Program-made: the position numbers and the translations under genes
Assembly (NCBI RefSeq): GCF_040363165.1
Contig: NZ_BSRG01000003.1
Span: forward strand, 124,001 to 188,000
Length of the DNA stretch: 64,000 nt
Reading direction: 5' to 3'
DNA from: Thermus sp. LT1-2-5
GTDB taxonomy: Bacteria > Deinococcota > Deinococci > Deinococcales > Thermaceae
Notes under the pieces: generated by a model
Told to the model about the DNA's origin: nothing
Seen by the model: the letters and a program-made list of their open reading frames with translations, nothing else
Databases searched by the model: none
In this document: positions 7,754 to 22,814 of the stretch, in pieces
Numbering within the stretch: the stretch's first letter is position 1
Layout: every line of letters begins with the position of its first letter

Positions 7754-7805
7754 AAGAACCCTGTTAGCTTACCTCGGGCGGCCCGCTTACCCTTTGAGGT
7801 GACGC

Positions 7806-11162
<3,357 letters not shown>

Positions 11163-11177
11163 AAACCCGGAGGAACG

Positions 11178-15752
<4,575 letters not shown>

Positions 15753-15766
15753 GGGAGGGCTTATGG

Positions 15767-15793
15767 GGCGGCGGGAAAACCCCGCCGCCTTTT
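15767..15793 (+). terminator. Intrinsic terminator of rpoBC
   Basis: GGCGGCGGG (15767-15775) and CCCGCCGCC (15781-15789) form a perfect 9-bp stem with a 5-nt A-rich loop, followed by TTTT. It starts 15 nt after the rpoC stop. Confidence 0.85.
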
Positions 15794-15797
15794 GCCG

Positions 15798-15803
15798 CAT
15801 AAT
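15798..15803 (+). promoter_or_regulatory. -10 box for leaderless class II aldolase gene
   Basis: CATAAT lies 6 nt before the ATG at 15810, directly after the rpoC terminator. There is no ribosome binding site between them. Confidence 0.45.
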
Positions 15804-15809
15804 GGGGCC

Positions 15810-16388
15810 ATGCTAGCTAGGCTCTACGCCGTCTTCCGCCAGGTGGGGGAAGACCTCTTCGCCCAGGGCCTCATCTCCGCCACCGCAGGCAACTTTTCCG
15901 TCCGCACCAAGGACGGCTTCCTCATCACCAAAAGCGGGGTGCAGAAAGCCCGGCTTACCCCGGAGGACCTGGTGGAAGTTCCCTTAGAAGGCCCCTTTCC
16001 CCCTGGGGCCAGCGTGGAGAGCGTGATCCACCGGGAGGTCTACCGGCAGACAAAGGCCCAGGCCCTGGCCCACGCCCACCCCCGGGTGGCGGTGGCCCTT
16101 TCCTTGCACCTAGAGCGGCTCATCCCCTTGGACCTCGAGGGCCGGCTCTACCTCAAGGAAGTCCCGGTCCTCTCCCCCAAGACCACCTCCGCCACGGAGG
16201 AAGCGGCCTTGGCGGTGGCGGAGGCCCTCCGGGAACACCCGGTCTGCCTCCTGAAGGGGCACGGGGCTTTCGCCCTGGGGCGCAAGGAAAGACCGGAAGA
16301 GGCCCTGCTGGAGGCCTATGCCCTCCTCACCACCCTGGAGGAAAGCGCCGAGGTCCTCCTTTACCACCGGCTTTGGGGGAAGGGATGA
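15810..16388 (+). CDS. Class II aldolase/adducin family protein
   Basis: A 192-aa zinc aldolase-fold protein related to L-fuculose-phosphate aldolase, L-ribulose-5-phosphate 4-epimerase and methylthioribulose-1-phosphate dehydratase. Zinc ligands are visible as the HAH of LAHAHPRVAVALS and the His of KGHGAFALG, with a candidate catalytic Glu in VESVIHREVY. The N-terminus GLISATAGNFSVR is the typical substrate-phosphate loop (GNxSxR). The sequence does not settle which reaction it catalyses. Its ATG follows the -10 box at 15798, and its stop overlaps the next gene in an ATGA. Confidence 0.8.
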   Translation: MLARLYAVFRQVGEDLFAQGLISATAGNFSVRTKDGFLITKSGVQKARLTPEDLVEVPLEGPFPPGASVESVIHREVYRQTKAQALAHAHPRVAVALSLHLERLIPLDLEGRLYLKEVPVLSPKTTSATEEAALAVAEALREHPVCLLKGHGAFALGRKERPEEALLEAYALLTTLEESAEVLLYHRLWGKG

Positions 16389-16624
16389 GGGTGCTCTTCG
16401 TGGAGGGCAAGGAACGGGAGCCCCTTTGGGCGCTGGCGCAAAGGCTCCCCCACCCCTCTTGGCTCCTGGCCGGGGAAGGGGTTTTCCTCCTCGAGGTCTT
16501 TGGGGCCACGGAGGAGGCCAAGGCCCTGGCGGAGGGCCTCCCTGGGGTCAGGGTCTGGACCTTTACCTTGGAGGATGGGGTAGTCTATAGGGGATGCGGG
16601 AAGAAATCGGGTACATCCCCGTAG
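16385..16624 (+). CDS. Hypothetical 79-aa protein
   Basis: A small soluble protein (MRVLFVEGKEREPLWALAQR ...) with one Cys near the C-terminus. It starts inside the aldolase stop codon (ATGA) and runs 31 nt into the next gene, so it is held in a tight operon. It has no motif I recognise. The overlaps on both sides and a codon pattern like its neighbours suggest it is real, though I cannot rule out a chance open frame. Confidence 0.5.
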   Translation: MRVLFVEGKEREPLWALAQRLPHPSWLLAGEGVFLLEVFGATEEAKALAEGLPGVRVWTFTLEDGVVYRGCGKKSGTSP

Positions 16625-17442
16625 GGGAGGCGGAGCTTTACGTGGAGGACGTGGGGGACGTGCACGCCCCCGCCCTTTTGGTCCTCCACGGGGGCCCCGG
16701 AGGGAACGCCTACGTCCTCCGGGAAGGGCTCCAGGACTACTTGGAAGGCTTCCGCGTGGTCTACTTTGACCAGCGGGGCTCGGGGCGGAGCCTGGAGCTT
16801 CCCCAAGACCCCCGGCTCTTCACCCTCGATGCCCTGGTGGAGGACACCCTGGCCCTGGCCGAAGCCCTGGGGATAGAACGGTTTGGCCTCGTGGCCCACG
16901 GCTTCGGGGCGGTGGTGGCCCTGGAGGTGCTTCGCCGCTACCCCGAGGCGGAGGGGGCCGTGCTCCTGGGACCCTGGGTGAGCTTCCCTTGGCTTTCCGC
17001 CCGCCTGGCGGAGGCAGCGGGGCTCGCCCCGGGGGAGGACCCGGAGGAAAACCTCAGGGCCGCCTTGGAAAAGGCCGAGCCCAAGCTTCTTTTCGACCGC
17101 CTTATGTTCCCAAGCCCAAGGGGGCGCCTGGAGTACGAGTGGCTGGCGGAGGGCTCGGGGATCCTGGGCCCCGACACCCCGGCCTGGGCCTTCTTGCGCA
17201 ACGGGCTTTGGCGCCTGGACTACACCCCCCACCTCACCCCCTCCGCCAAGGCCCTGGCGGTGGTGGTGGGGGAGCTGGACGGCACCAGCTACCCCTACGC
17301 CGAGGAGGTGGCGGAGCGGCTTAAAGCGCCCATCCGGGTGGTGCCCGGGGCGGGGCACTACCCCTGGATCGACGCCCCCGAGGCCTTTGCCGAGGCCTTC
17401 CAGGCCGGCCTGGCCCACCTTCTCGCCCCCCAAGGGTGGTAG
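16594..17442 (+). CDS. Alpha/beta hydrolase, proline iminopeptidase-related, nucleophile Ser replaced by Gly
   Basis: A 282-aa alpha/beta-hydrolase with the HGGPGGNAY oxyanion loop and DQRGSGRS motif of the proline iminopeptidase group. A candidate acid (VVVGELDG) and His (GAGHYPWID) are also visible. At the nucleophile elbow, where GHSxGG is expected, the sequence is VAHGFGA: residue 103 is Gly (codon GGC, 16900-16902), so the catalytic Ser is missing. A crystallised T. thermophilus iminopeptidase-related protein belongs to this group, and I recall its gene lying near rpoBC as here. It may bind a ligand or use a different mechanism. Confidence 0.75.
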   Translation: MREEIGYIPVGEAELYVEDVGDVHAPALLVLHGGPGGNAYVLREGLQDYLEGFRVVYFDQRGSGRSLELPQDPRLFTLDALVEDTLALAEALGIERFGLVAHGFGAVVALEVLRRYPEAEGAVLLGPWVSFPWLSARLAEAAGLAPGEDPEENLRAALEKAEPKLLFDRLMFPSPRGRLEYEWLAEGSGILGPDTPAWAFLRNGLWRLDYTPHLTPSAKALAVVVGELDGTSYPYAEEVAERLKAPIRVVPGAGHYPWIDAPEAFAEAFQAGLAHLLAPQGW

Positions 17443-17450
17443 ACTAAGGG

Positions 17451-17531
17451 CGTCACCGGGGGTGCCCCAAAAGGGGCTGAGAAATACCCTTGGAACCTGA
17501 TCCGGGTAATGCCGGCGTAGGGAAGGTGACG
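17451..17531 (+). ncRNA. TPP riboswitch aptamer (THI element)
   Basis: The conserved thi-box is clear: CTGAGA at 17477-17482, then ACCCTTGGAACCTGATC and the GGGTAATGCCGGCGTAGGGA segment. The closing P1 stem pairs CGTCACC (17451-17457) with GGTGACG (17525-17531). It sits directly before a thiamine-type binding protein gene and is read in the same direction. A TAGACT at 17440-17445, overlapping the stop codon of the upstream gene, may be the -10. Confidence 0.96.
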
Positions 17532-17533
17532 GG

Positions 17534-17560
17534 CCCCTCCCGGTGACAAGGAGGGGTTTT
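17534..17560 (+). promoter_or_regulatory. Riboswitch expression platform: SD-sequestering/terminator hairpin
   Basis: CCCCTCC (17534-17540) pairs with GGAGGGG (17550-17556), followed by TTTT and then the ATG. The 3' arm contains the ribosome binding site of thiB. A competing helix is possible: GTCACCGGG (17452-17460) can pair over 9 bp with CCCGGTGAC (17539-17547). That would open both the aptamer P1 stem and this hairpin. Confidence 0.75.
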
Positions 17561-18595
17561 ATGCGTAAAGCCTTGGCGTTCCTTCTCTTTTTGGCCTTCG
17601 GCCTGGCCCAGGAGGTCACGCTCCTTACCCACCAAAGTTTTTCCCTGGACAAGGGCCTCATCGCCCAGTTCGAGCGGGAAACGGGCCTGAAGCTCCGCAT
17701 CCTCAAGGCGGGGGATGCGGGGGAAACCCTGAACCGGGCCATCCTCACCAAAAACGCCCCCATCGCAGACGTGCTCTACGGCTTCGACAACACCTTCCTC
17801 TCCCGAGCCTTGGAGGCGGACATCCTCCTCCCCTACCGGAGCCCGGAGATTAGGAACCTCAAGGCCACCTTGCTCCTGGACCCCACCTTCCGGGCCCTTC
17901 CCGTGGACTACGGTTGGGTGAGCCTGAACTACGATAAGGCCTACTTCCAGAACCGGCCCTTGCCCAAGGCGCCCGAGGACCTGGCCAAGCCCGAGTACGC
18001 CAGGCTCCTGGTGGTGCAAAACCCCGCCACCAGCTCCCCCGGCCTCGCCTTCCTCATGGCCACCGTGGCCCGCTTCGGCGAGGACGGCTACCTGGACTTC
18101 TGGGCCCGGCTCCGGGACGGCGGGGTGCGGGTGGCCAAGGGCTGGAGCGAGGCCTACTACACCCACTTCACCCTCTACAAGGGGGACCGGCCCCTGGTGG
18201 TCTCCTACACCACCAGCCCCGCCGCCGAGGTCTACTACTCCGAGGGCAAGTACCAAGAGCCCCCCACGGCCAACCTCTTCCCGGAGCTTGCCTTCTTCCA
18301 GGTGGAGTTCGTGGGCATCCTGAAGGGCACCCGGAACCTGGAAGGGGCCAAAAAGCTGGTGGACTGGCTCCTCTCCCGTCCCGTGCAGGAGAACCTCCCC
18401 ACGGAGATGTGGATGTACCCCGCCCGGCGGGACGCCAAGCTCCCTGAGGTCTTCCGCTTCGCCCCCGAACCCGTGGGGAGCGTGCGGCTGGACCCCAAGC
18501 GCATGGCGGAAAACCGGGAGCGCTGGATCGAGGAGTGGACCAAGGTGGTCCTCCAGGGGCAAAGCCCGGAGGCGGTGCGCCGGGGGCGGCGCTAG
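17561..18595 (+). CDS. thiB: Thiamine-type ABC transporter substrate-binding protein
   Basis: A 344-aa exported binding protein. It has a signal peptide (MRKALAFLLFLAFGLAQ) and the iron/thiamine/spermidine-type fold: LLTHQSFSLDKGLIAQFERE, IADVLYGFDNTFLSRAL, LPVDYGWVSLNYDK and SPGLAFLMATVARFGEDGY all recall ThiB. The TPP riboswitch immediately upstream makes thiamine or a phosphorylated form the likely ligand. The start is fixed by the GGAGGGG ribosome binding site in the riboswitch hairpin and the signal peptide. The permease gene follows after 3 nt; no ATPase gene is present in this operon. Confidence 0.9.
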   Translation: MRKALAFLLFLAFGLAQEVTLLTHQSFSLDKGLIAQFERETGLKLRILKAGDAGETLNRAILTKNAPIADVLYGFDNTFLSRALEADILLPYRSPEIRNLKATLLLDPTFRALPVDYGWVSLNYDKAYFQNRPLPKAPEDLAKPEYARLLVVQNPATSSPGLAFLMATVARFGEDGYLDFWARLRDGGVRVAKGWSEAYYTHFTLYKGDRPLVVSYTTSPAAEVYYSEGKYQEPPTANLFPELAFFQVEFVGILKGTRNLEGAKKLVDWLLSRPVQENLPTEMWMYPARRDAKLPEVFRFAPEPVGSVRLDPKRMAENRERWIEEWTKVVLQGQSPEAVRRGRR

Positions 18596-18598
18596 GGG

Positions 18599-20083
18599 AT
18601 GGCGCGGCTCGCCGGGTGGGTGGTCCTCCTCTTCCTTGCCTTCGCCCTCTTCTACCCCCTCTTCCGCCTCCTTCTCCTGGGGCTAGGGGTGGGGTTTTGG
18701 AGCGCCTGGGCCAACCCCTATTACTGGGAGCGCTACCGCTTTAGCCTGGAGTACGGCCTGGCCTCGGCCCTCCTCACCCTCGCCCTGGCCCTTCCCTTGG
18801 CCTTCCTCTTCCGGCGGCGCTTCCCCTTGCGCGCCCTTTTCCTCTCCCTTTCCACCTTGCCCTTCGTCCTTCCCACCCCGGTGGTGGCCCTGGGGTTTTT
18901 GGCCCTGCTGGGCCCTCGAGGGGTGCTGGGGGTAGACCTCTACGGCACCTTCGCCCTTCTCCTCCTGGCGGCGGTGTTCTACAACCTGGGGCTAGCCCTA
19001 AGGATCCTCCTCCCCGTGGCCCTGGGCCTGGAAGCGCCTTTGCAGGCGGCGCGGAGCCTGGGGGCCACGCCCCTTCGCGCCTTCCTTCGGGTGGGGCTTC
19101 CCCTCCTACTGCCCGCCCTGGGGGGCGCAGGGCTTCTCGTCTTCCTCTACACCTTCTCCGCCTTTGGGGTGCCCCTCCTCCTCGGGGGGCCCAGGCACGC
19201 CACCCTCGAGGTGGAGGTCTACACCCTCCTCGCCCACCGCCTGGCCCTGCCCGAGGCCAGCGCCCTCATGGCCTGGCAGCTTTTCACCCTGGGCCTTGCG
19301 GTCCTCCTTTACCTGCGCCTCAAGGCCTACCCCCTCCCTCCAGGGCCCCTCCTCCCCGCCCCTTCCCTGGCCTATCCCTTAGGGCTTGGAGCCTTTTTCC
19401 TCCTCCTCTACGCCCCCCTCCTGGCCCTCTTCGCCCAAGGGAACCTTTCCGCCCTCCGCTCCGCCTGGTCCTCAGAGGACTTCACCCCCCTTTCCCTGGC
19501 CCTGGCCAATTCCTTGCGCTTCACCCTCCTCGCCCTCCTCCTGGCCCTGCCCCTGGGGGTGGCCTACGGGGTGGCAGCGCGCCGGAGCGGGCTTTGGGAC
19601 CTCCTAGGCCTTTTCCCCCTCATGGTGAGCCCGGTGGCGGTGGGCCTCGGCTACCTGGTGGCCTACCCCACCCTGCGGGGCTCCTTGCTCCTCCTCCTCA
19701 CCGCCTACGCCCTCCTGGCCTACCCCCTCCTGGCCCGGGCCCTCCTGCCGGCCCTTAGGAGCCTCCCCCCAAACCTCCTGGAGGCGGCGCGAACCCTGGG
19801 GGCCACCCCCTTCCGCGCCTTCCTTCGGGTAGAGCTTCCCCTCCTCCGCCCCGCCCTGGCCTCGGGGGTGGCCTTGGCCTTAGCCGCCCTCCTGGGGGAG
19901 TTTGGGGCGAGCCTGGTGCTGTGGCGGCCCGAGTGGACCACCTTGACCCTGGCCATCTACGAGCGCCTCGGCCGCCCCGGGGAAGGGCCCTTTCGGGAGG
20001 CCTTGAGCCTGGCCGCCCTCCTCGCCCTCCTCTCCGGCCTCCTCTTCTACCTCCTGGACCGGGGGCGGGGCCGGGTGGGTTAA
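18599..20083 (+). CDS. thiP: Thiamine-type ABC transporter permease (two fused permease domains)
   Basis: A 494-aa membrane protein made of two binding-protein-dependent permease domains in tandem. Both EAA loops are visible and nearly identical (QAARSLGATPLRAFLRVGLP and EAARTLGATPFRAFLRVELP), about 240 residues apart. A single chain with two EAA loops can replace a permease dimer, as in ThiP. It lies 3 nt after thiB and shares the TPP riboswitch. It is convergent with the CDP-alcohol phosphatidyltransferase-like gene; their stop codons overlap. Confidence 0.9.
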   Translation: MARLAGWVVLLFLAFALFYPLFRLLLLGLGVGFWSAWANPYYWERYRFSLEYGLASALLTLALALPLAFLFRRRFPLRALFLSLSTLPFVLPTPVVALGFLALLGPRGVLGVDLYGTFALLLLAAVFYNLGLALRILLPVALGLEAPLQAARSLGATPLRAFLRVGLPLLLPALGGAGLLVFLYTFSAFGVPLLLGGPRHATLEVEVYTLLAHRLALPEASALMAWQLFTLGLAVLLYLRLKAYPLPPGPLLPAPSLAYPLGLGAFFLLLYAPLLALFAQGNLSALRSAWSSEDFTPLSLALANSLRFTLLALLLALPLGVAYGVAARRSGLWDLLGLFPLMVSPVAVGLGYLVAYPTLRGSLLLLLTAYALLAYPLLARALLPALRSLPPNLLEAARTLGATPFRAFLRVELPLLRPALASGVALALAALLGEFGASLVLWRPEWTTLTLAIYERLGRPGEGPFREALSLAALLALLSGLLFYLLDRGRGRVG

Positions 20084-20571
20084 GGAAACCCGGCCATAAA
20101 CTCCCGCACCACCCCAAGGAAGCGCCGCCCGTCCAGGAGGAGGGCCAGGAGGGCCCAGACCAAGGCGGCGCGAAAGGCCTCGGGAGCGAGGGAGGCGGCG
20201 AAGAGGAAGGGAGTGAAGGTGGCGGGCACCTGGAGGAGCATGGAGAGGCTCTTGTTGGGGTAGCGGAGGAGTAGGGTAAGGGCCAGGACCATCCAGGAAA
20301 GGCCCAAGCCCAGGGGCACCAGGCCCGCCCCCAAGAGGTAGGCGAAGCCCGCCCAGGCCATTCCGGCGTCCAAGGGGTAGTCCCAGGCGGCGAGGCGGGT
20401 GGGCCGCCCGGCGGCCCGGGCCAGCATCCCGTCCAAAACATCCAGGGTCCAGCCCAGGAGAAGAAGGCGCACCACCTGCCCCAAGGCCTCTGGCCCCTCC
20501 CCCACCCGGAGGAGGAGGCAACAGGCCACCCCGCCCCGGGCCAGGGTGCACAGGTCGGCCAAGGCCCTCAC
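20080..20571 (-). CDS. CDP-alcohol phosphatidyltransferase-like membrane protein
   Basis: A 163-aa membrane protein with most of the CDP-alcohol phosphotransferase signature, DVLDGMLAR ... DYPLD. The four Asp residues of the DxxDG...AR...DxxxD pattern are present. The Gly normally four residues before the third Asp is Leu. I chose GTG at 20571, one base after the sirtuin stop, because GGAGGG lies 6 nt upstream; a longer frame starting at 20598 overlaps the sirtuin and is less likely. Whether it makes a phospholipid or another head-group product is not clear. Confidence 0.65.
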   Translation of the reverse strand: MRALADLCTLARGGVACCLLLRVGEGPEALGQVVRLLLLGWTLDVLDGMLARAAGRPTRLAAWDYPLDAGMAWAGFAYLLGAGLVPLGLGLSWMVLALTLLLRYPNKSLSMLLQVPATFTPFLFAASLAPEAFRAALVWALLALLLDGRRFLGVVREFMAGFP

Positions 20572-20572
20572 C

Positions 20573-21313
20573 CTAGCCCTCCTGGAGCAAGGCGGCAAGC
20601 CCCTCCACCGCCCCCTGGCGCAGGGAGAGGTGGGCCAAGGGGGTGAGGGGGGTGGGCTCGGGATTCACCTCCACCAGATAGGCCCCGGCGGCGAAGGCGA
20701 TGCGCCCCAAGGAGGCGGCGGGCTCCACCTCGGCGCTGGTGCCCACCACCAAGGCCACGTCCGCCTGGGCGAAGGCCCTTTCCGCCCGCTCCCAGGCCCC
20801 AAGGGGGAGAAGCTCCCCGAACCAGACCACGTCGGGCCGGGCCCGGTGGCCGCAGGCGGGGCAGAAGGGGGGCGGGGTGAAGGTTTCGGGCAGGGGAAAG
20901 CGCTGGCCGCAGGCCTCGCACCGGGCCCAGAGGAGGTTGCCGTGGAGCTCCACCAGGTTCTGGCTTCCGGCCCGGGCGTGGAGGCCGTCCACGTTCTGCG
21001 TCACCAGGAGGAACTCCCCCCCGCGGGCCAACACCCGCCGCTCCAGCTCCACCAGGGCGTGGTGGGCGGGGTTGGGTAGGGCCTCCCGCACCTTGGCGAT
21101 GCGCCAGGCGTACCAGGCCCACACCCTTTCGGGGTCCTTGGCATAGGCCTCGGGGGTGGCGTAGTCCAGGGGGTTGAAGTTCCGCCACAGGCCCTCCGCA
21201 TCCCTGAAGGTGGGGATGCCCGAGGGCTTGGAGATGCCCGCCCCCGTGAGCACCGCCACCCGCTTGGCCTCCCTGAGCCGCCTTTGCGCCTCGTGAAGCT
21301 TTTCCATCCCCAT
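20573..21313 (-). CDS. NAD-dependent protein deacylase, sirtuin class III (CobB-like)
   Basis: A 246-aa Sir2-family enzyme with the full set of motifs: GAGIS (residues 24-28), TQNVDGLH (105-112), catalytic His124 (ELHGN), zinc Cys132/135/151/154 and VVGTSAEVEPAA. Tyr68 and Arg71 (WAWYAWRIAKV) are the class III pair that recognises acidic acyl groups in SIRT5 and CobB, so desuccinylation is plausible beside deacetylation. An alternative ATG is at 21307. It is divergent from nnrD and coupled to the downstream phosphatidyltransferase-like gene. Confidence 0.9.
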   Translation of the reverse strand: MGMEKLHEAQRRLREAKRVAVLTGAGISKPSGIPTFRDAEGLWRNFNPLDYATPEAYAKDPERVWAWYAWRIAKVREALPNPAHHALVELERRVLARGGEFLLVTQNVDGLHARAGSQNLVELHGNLLWARCEACGQRFPLPETFTPPPFCPACGHRARPDVVWFGELLPLGAWERAERAFAQADVALVVGTSAEVEPAASLGRIAFAAGAYLVEVNPEPTPLTPLAHLSLRQGAVEGLAALLQEG

Positions 21314-21328
21314 CCCATCCTAGCGCGG

Positions 21329-21335
21329 TAGGCTA
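21329..21335. promoter_or_regulatory. Overlapping divergent -10 boxes (sirtuin / nnrD)
   Basis: TAGGCTA reads TAGGCT on the plus strand (7 nt before the nnrD ATG, predicting a leaderless start) and TAGCCT on the minus strand, followed by a short leader with AGGA before the sirtuin ATG. The two hexamers share five base pairs. Confidence 0.45.
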
Positions 21336-21341
21336 AGGGGG

Positions 21342-22787
21342 ATGCGGCTTTTCACCCCCGAGGCCATGCGGGAGGCGGACAGGAAGGCGGAGGCGATGGG
21401 CTACCCCACCCTGCTCCTCATGGAGTGGGCGGGGATGAAGGCCGCCCGGGCCTACCGGAGGCTTTTCGGCGAAGCGCCCGCAGTGGTGCTCTGCGGCAAG
21501 GGGAATAACGGCGGGGACGGGCTTGCCCTGGCCCGGCACCTCCTCTTGGAGGGGGTGCGGGTGCGGGTCTACGCCGCAGAAGGGCAAGGGGGGGATGCCC
21601 TCCTCATGCGGCGGGCCCTGGAGGCCATGAACCTTCCCCTCCTTCCCCTGGAGGAGGCCGCTTGGGGGGAAGGGGAGGTCCTGGTGGACGCCCTCTTCGG
21701 CACCGGGCTCAAAGGCCCCCTGGAAGGGTTTTACGCCGGGCTGGTGGAGCGGGTGAACGCCTCGAGGCTCCCCGTTTTCTCCCTGGACCTCCCCTCGGGC
21801 CTTCCCTTCACCCCCCACGTGCGGGCCACGGCCACCGTGGCCTTCGCCGCCCTCAAGACGCCCCACCTCCTCCACCGCGAGGCCTGCGGCACGCTTTTCC
21901 TGGCGGAGATCGGCCTGCCCCAAGCCCTCCTGGAGCGGGAGGACCTCCCCGAGGTGGCCACCCCCGATGCCCTAAGGCCCCTCCTTCCCCAACGCCCCCT
22001 CACCGCCCACAAGGGGAGCGTGGGCCGGGTGGGGGTGCTCGGGGGCTACCGGGGAGACGCCCTCCGCTACGCCGGCGCCCCCCTCCTGGCCGCCTGGGGG
22101 GCGTACCGCATGGGGGCGGGGCTGGTGCACCTGGCCGTTCCTGAGGGGACGCTCTTAGAGCCCCTGGAGGCCGTCTTCCACCCCGTACCCGCCCCCGCCC
22201 TTCCCCCCATGAAGGTGGAGGCCCTGGCGGTGGGCATGGGCGGGGGGCCCTGGGGGAAGGCCTGGGCCCTGGAGGCCCTGCAGGCGGGCCTGCCCACGGT
22301 CCTGGACGCCGATGCCCTCCACCTCGAGGTGGTGGCCCTCTACCGCCGCACCGGGGCCAAGGCGGTCCTCACCCCCCACGCAGGGGAGGCGGCCAGGCTC
22401 CTGGGCACCTCCCCGGAGGAGGTAACCAAAGACCCCGTGGCCGCCGCCCGGGCCCTGGCGGAGGCCACGGGCCACACGGTGGTCCTCAAGGGGAACCCCA
22501 CGGTGGTGGCGGAGGGGGAGCGGACCTCCGTGAACCCCACGGGCAACCCCGCCCTGGCCACCGGGGGCACGGGGGACGTCCTGGCGGGGGCCATCGCCGC
22601 CCTTTTGGCCGCAGGGCTACCCCCCTTCGATGCCGCCCGGCTTGGGGTGTACCTGCACGGCCTCGCCGGGGACCTCTTGGCGGGGGAAAGGGGCGTGGGC
22701 CTTTTGGCCCGGGAGGTGGCGGAGGCCCTGCCCCGGGCGCGGCGGGCCCTTGAAGGGGGCCTCGGCCTCCCCTTTGGCCTGGTATAG
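21342..22787 (+). CDS. nnrD: Bifunctional NAD(P)H-hydrate epimerase / ADP-dependent dehydratase
   Basis: A 481-aa fusion that repairs hydrated NAD(P)H. The N-terminal ~200 residues are the NnrE epimerase (GKGNNGGDGLALARHL, VDALFGTGL, SLDLPSGL). From about residue 205 the ribokinase-like NnrD dehydratase follows (HKGSVGRVGVLGG, LDADAL, TPHAGEAARLLG, and the anion hole and base in NPALATGGTGDVLAG). The length matches the E. coli YjeF-type fusion. The stop codon lies inside the -10 box of the thrB gene that follows. Confidence 0.95.
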   Translation: MRLFTPEAMREADRKAEAMGYPTLLLMEWAGMKAARAYRRLFGEAPAVVLCGKGNNGGDGLALARHLLLEGVRVRVYAAEGQGGDALLMRRALEAMNLPLLPLEEAAWGEGEVLVDALFGTGLKGPLEGFYAGLVERVNASRLPVFSLDLPSGLPFTPHVRATATVAFAALKTPHLLHREACGTLFLAEIGLPQALLEREDLPEVATPDALRPLLPQRPLTAHKGSVGRVGVLGGYRGDALRYAGAPLLAAWGAYRMGAGLVHLAVPEGTLLEPLEAVFHPVPAPALPPMKVEALAVGMGGGPWGKAWALEALQAGLPTVLDADALHLEVVALYRRTGAKAVLTPHAGEAARLLGTSPEEVTKDPVAAARALAEATGHTVVLKGNPTVVAEGERTSVNPTGNPALATGGTGDVLAGAIAALLAAGLPPFDAARLGVYLHGLAGDLLAGERGVGLLAREVAEALPRARRALEGGLGLPFGLV

Positions 22788-22788
22788 T
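22783..22788 (+). promoter_or_regulatory. -10 box for thrB
   Basis: TATAGT spans the stop codon of nnrD and precedes the thrB ATG by 26 nt. No clear -35 is visible. Confidence 0.4.
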
Positions 22789-22814
22789 CTTGGGCAAGGG
22801 CGTTGCCCCGAACC

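Noticed and set aside
20571..20598. Start of the CDP-alcohol phosphatidyltransferase-like gene at 20598
   Set aside because: It would lie inside the sirtuin coding region without a ribosome binding site, while the GTG at 20571 has GGAGGG at a good distance.
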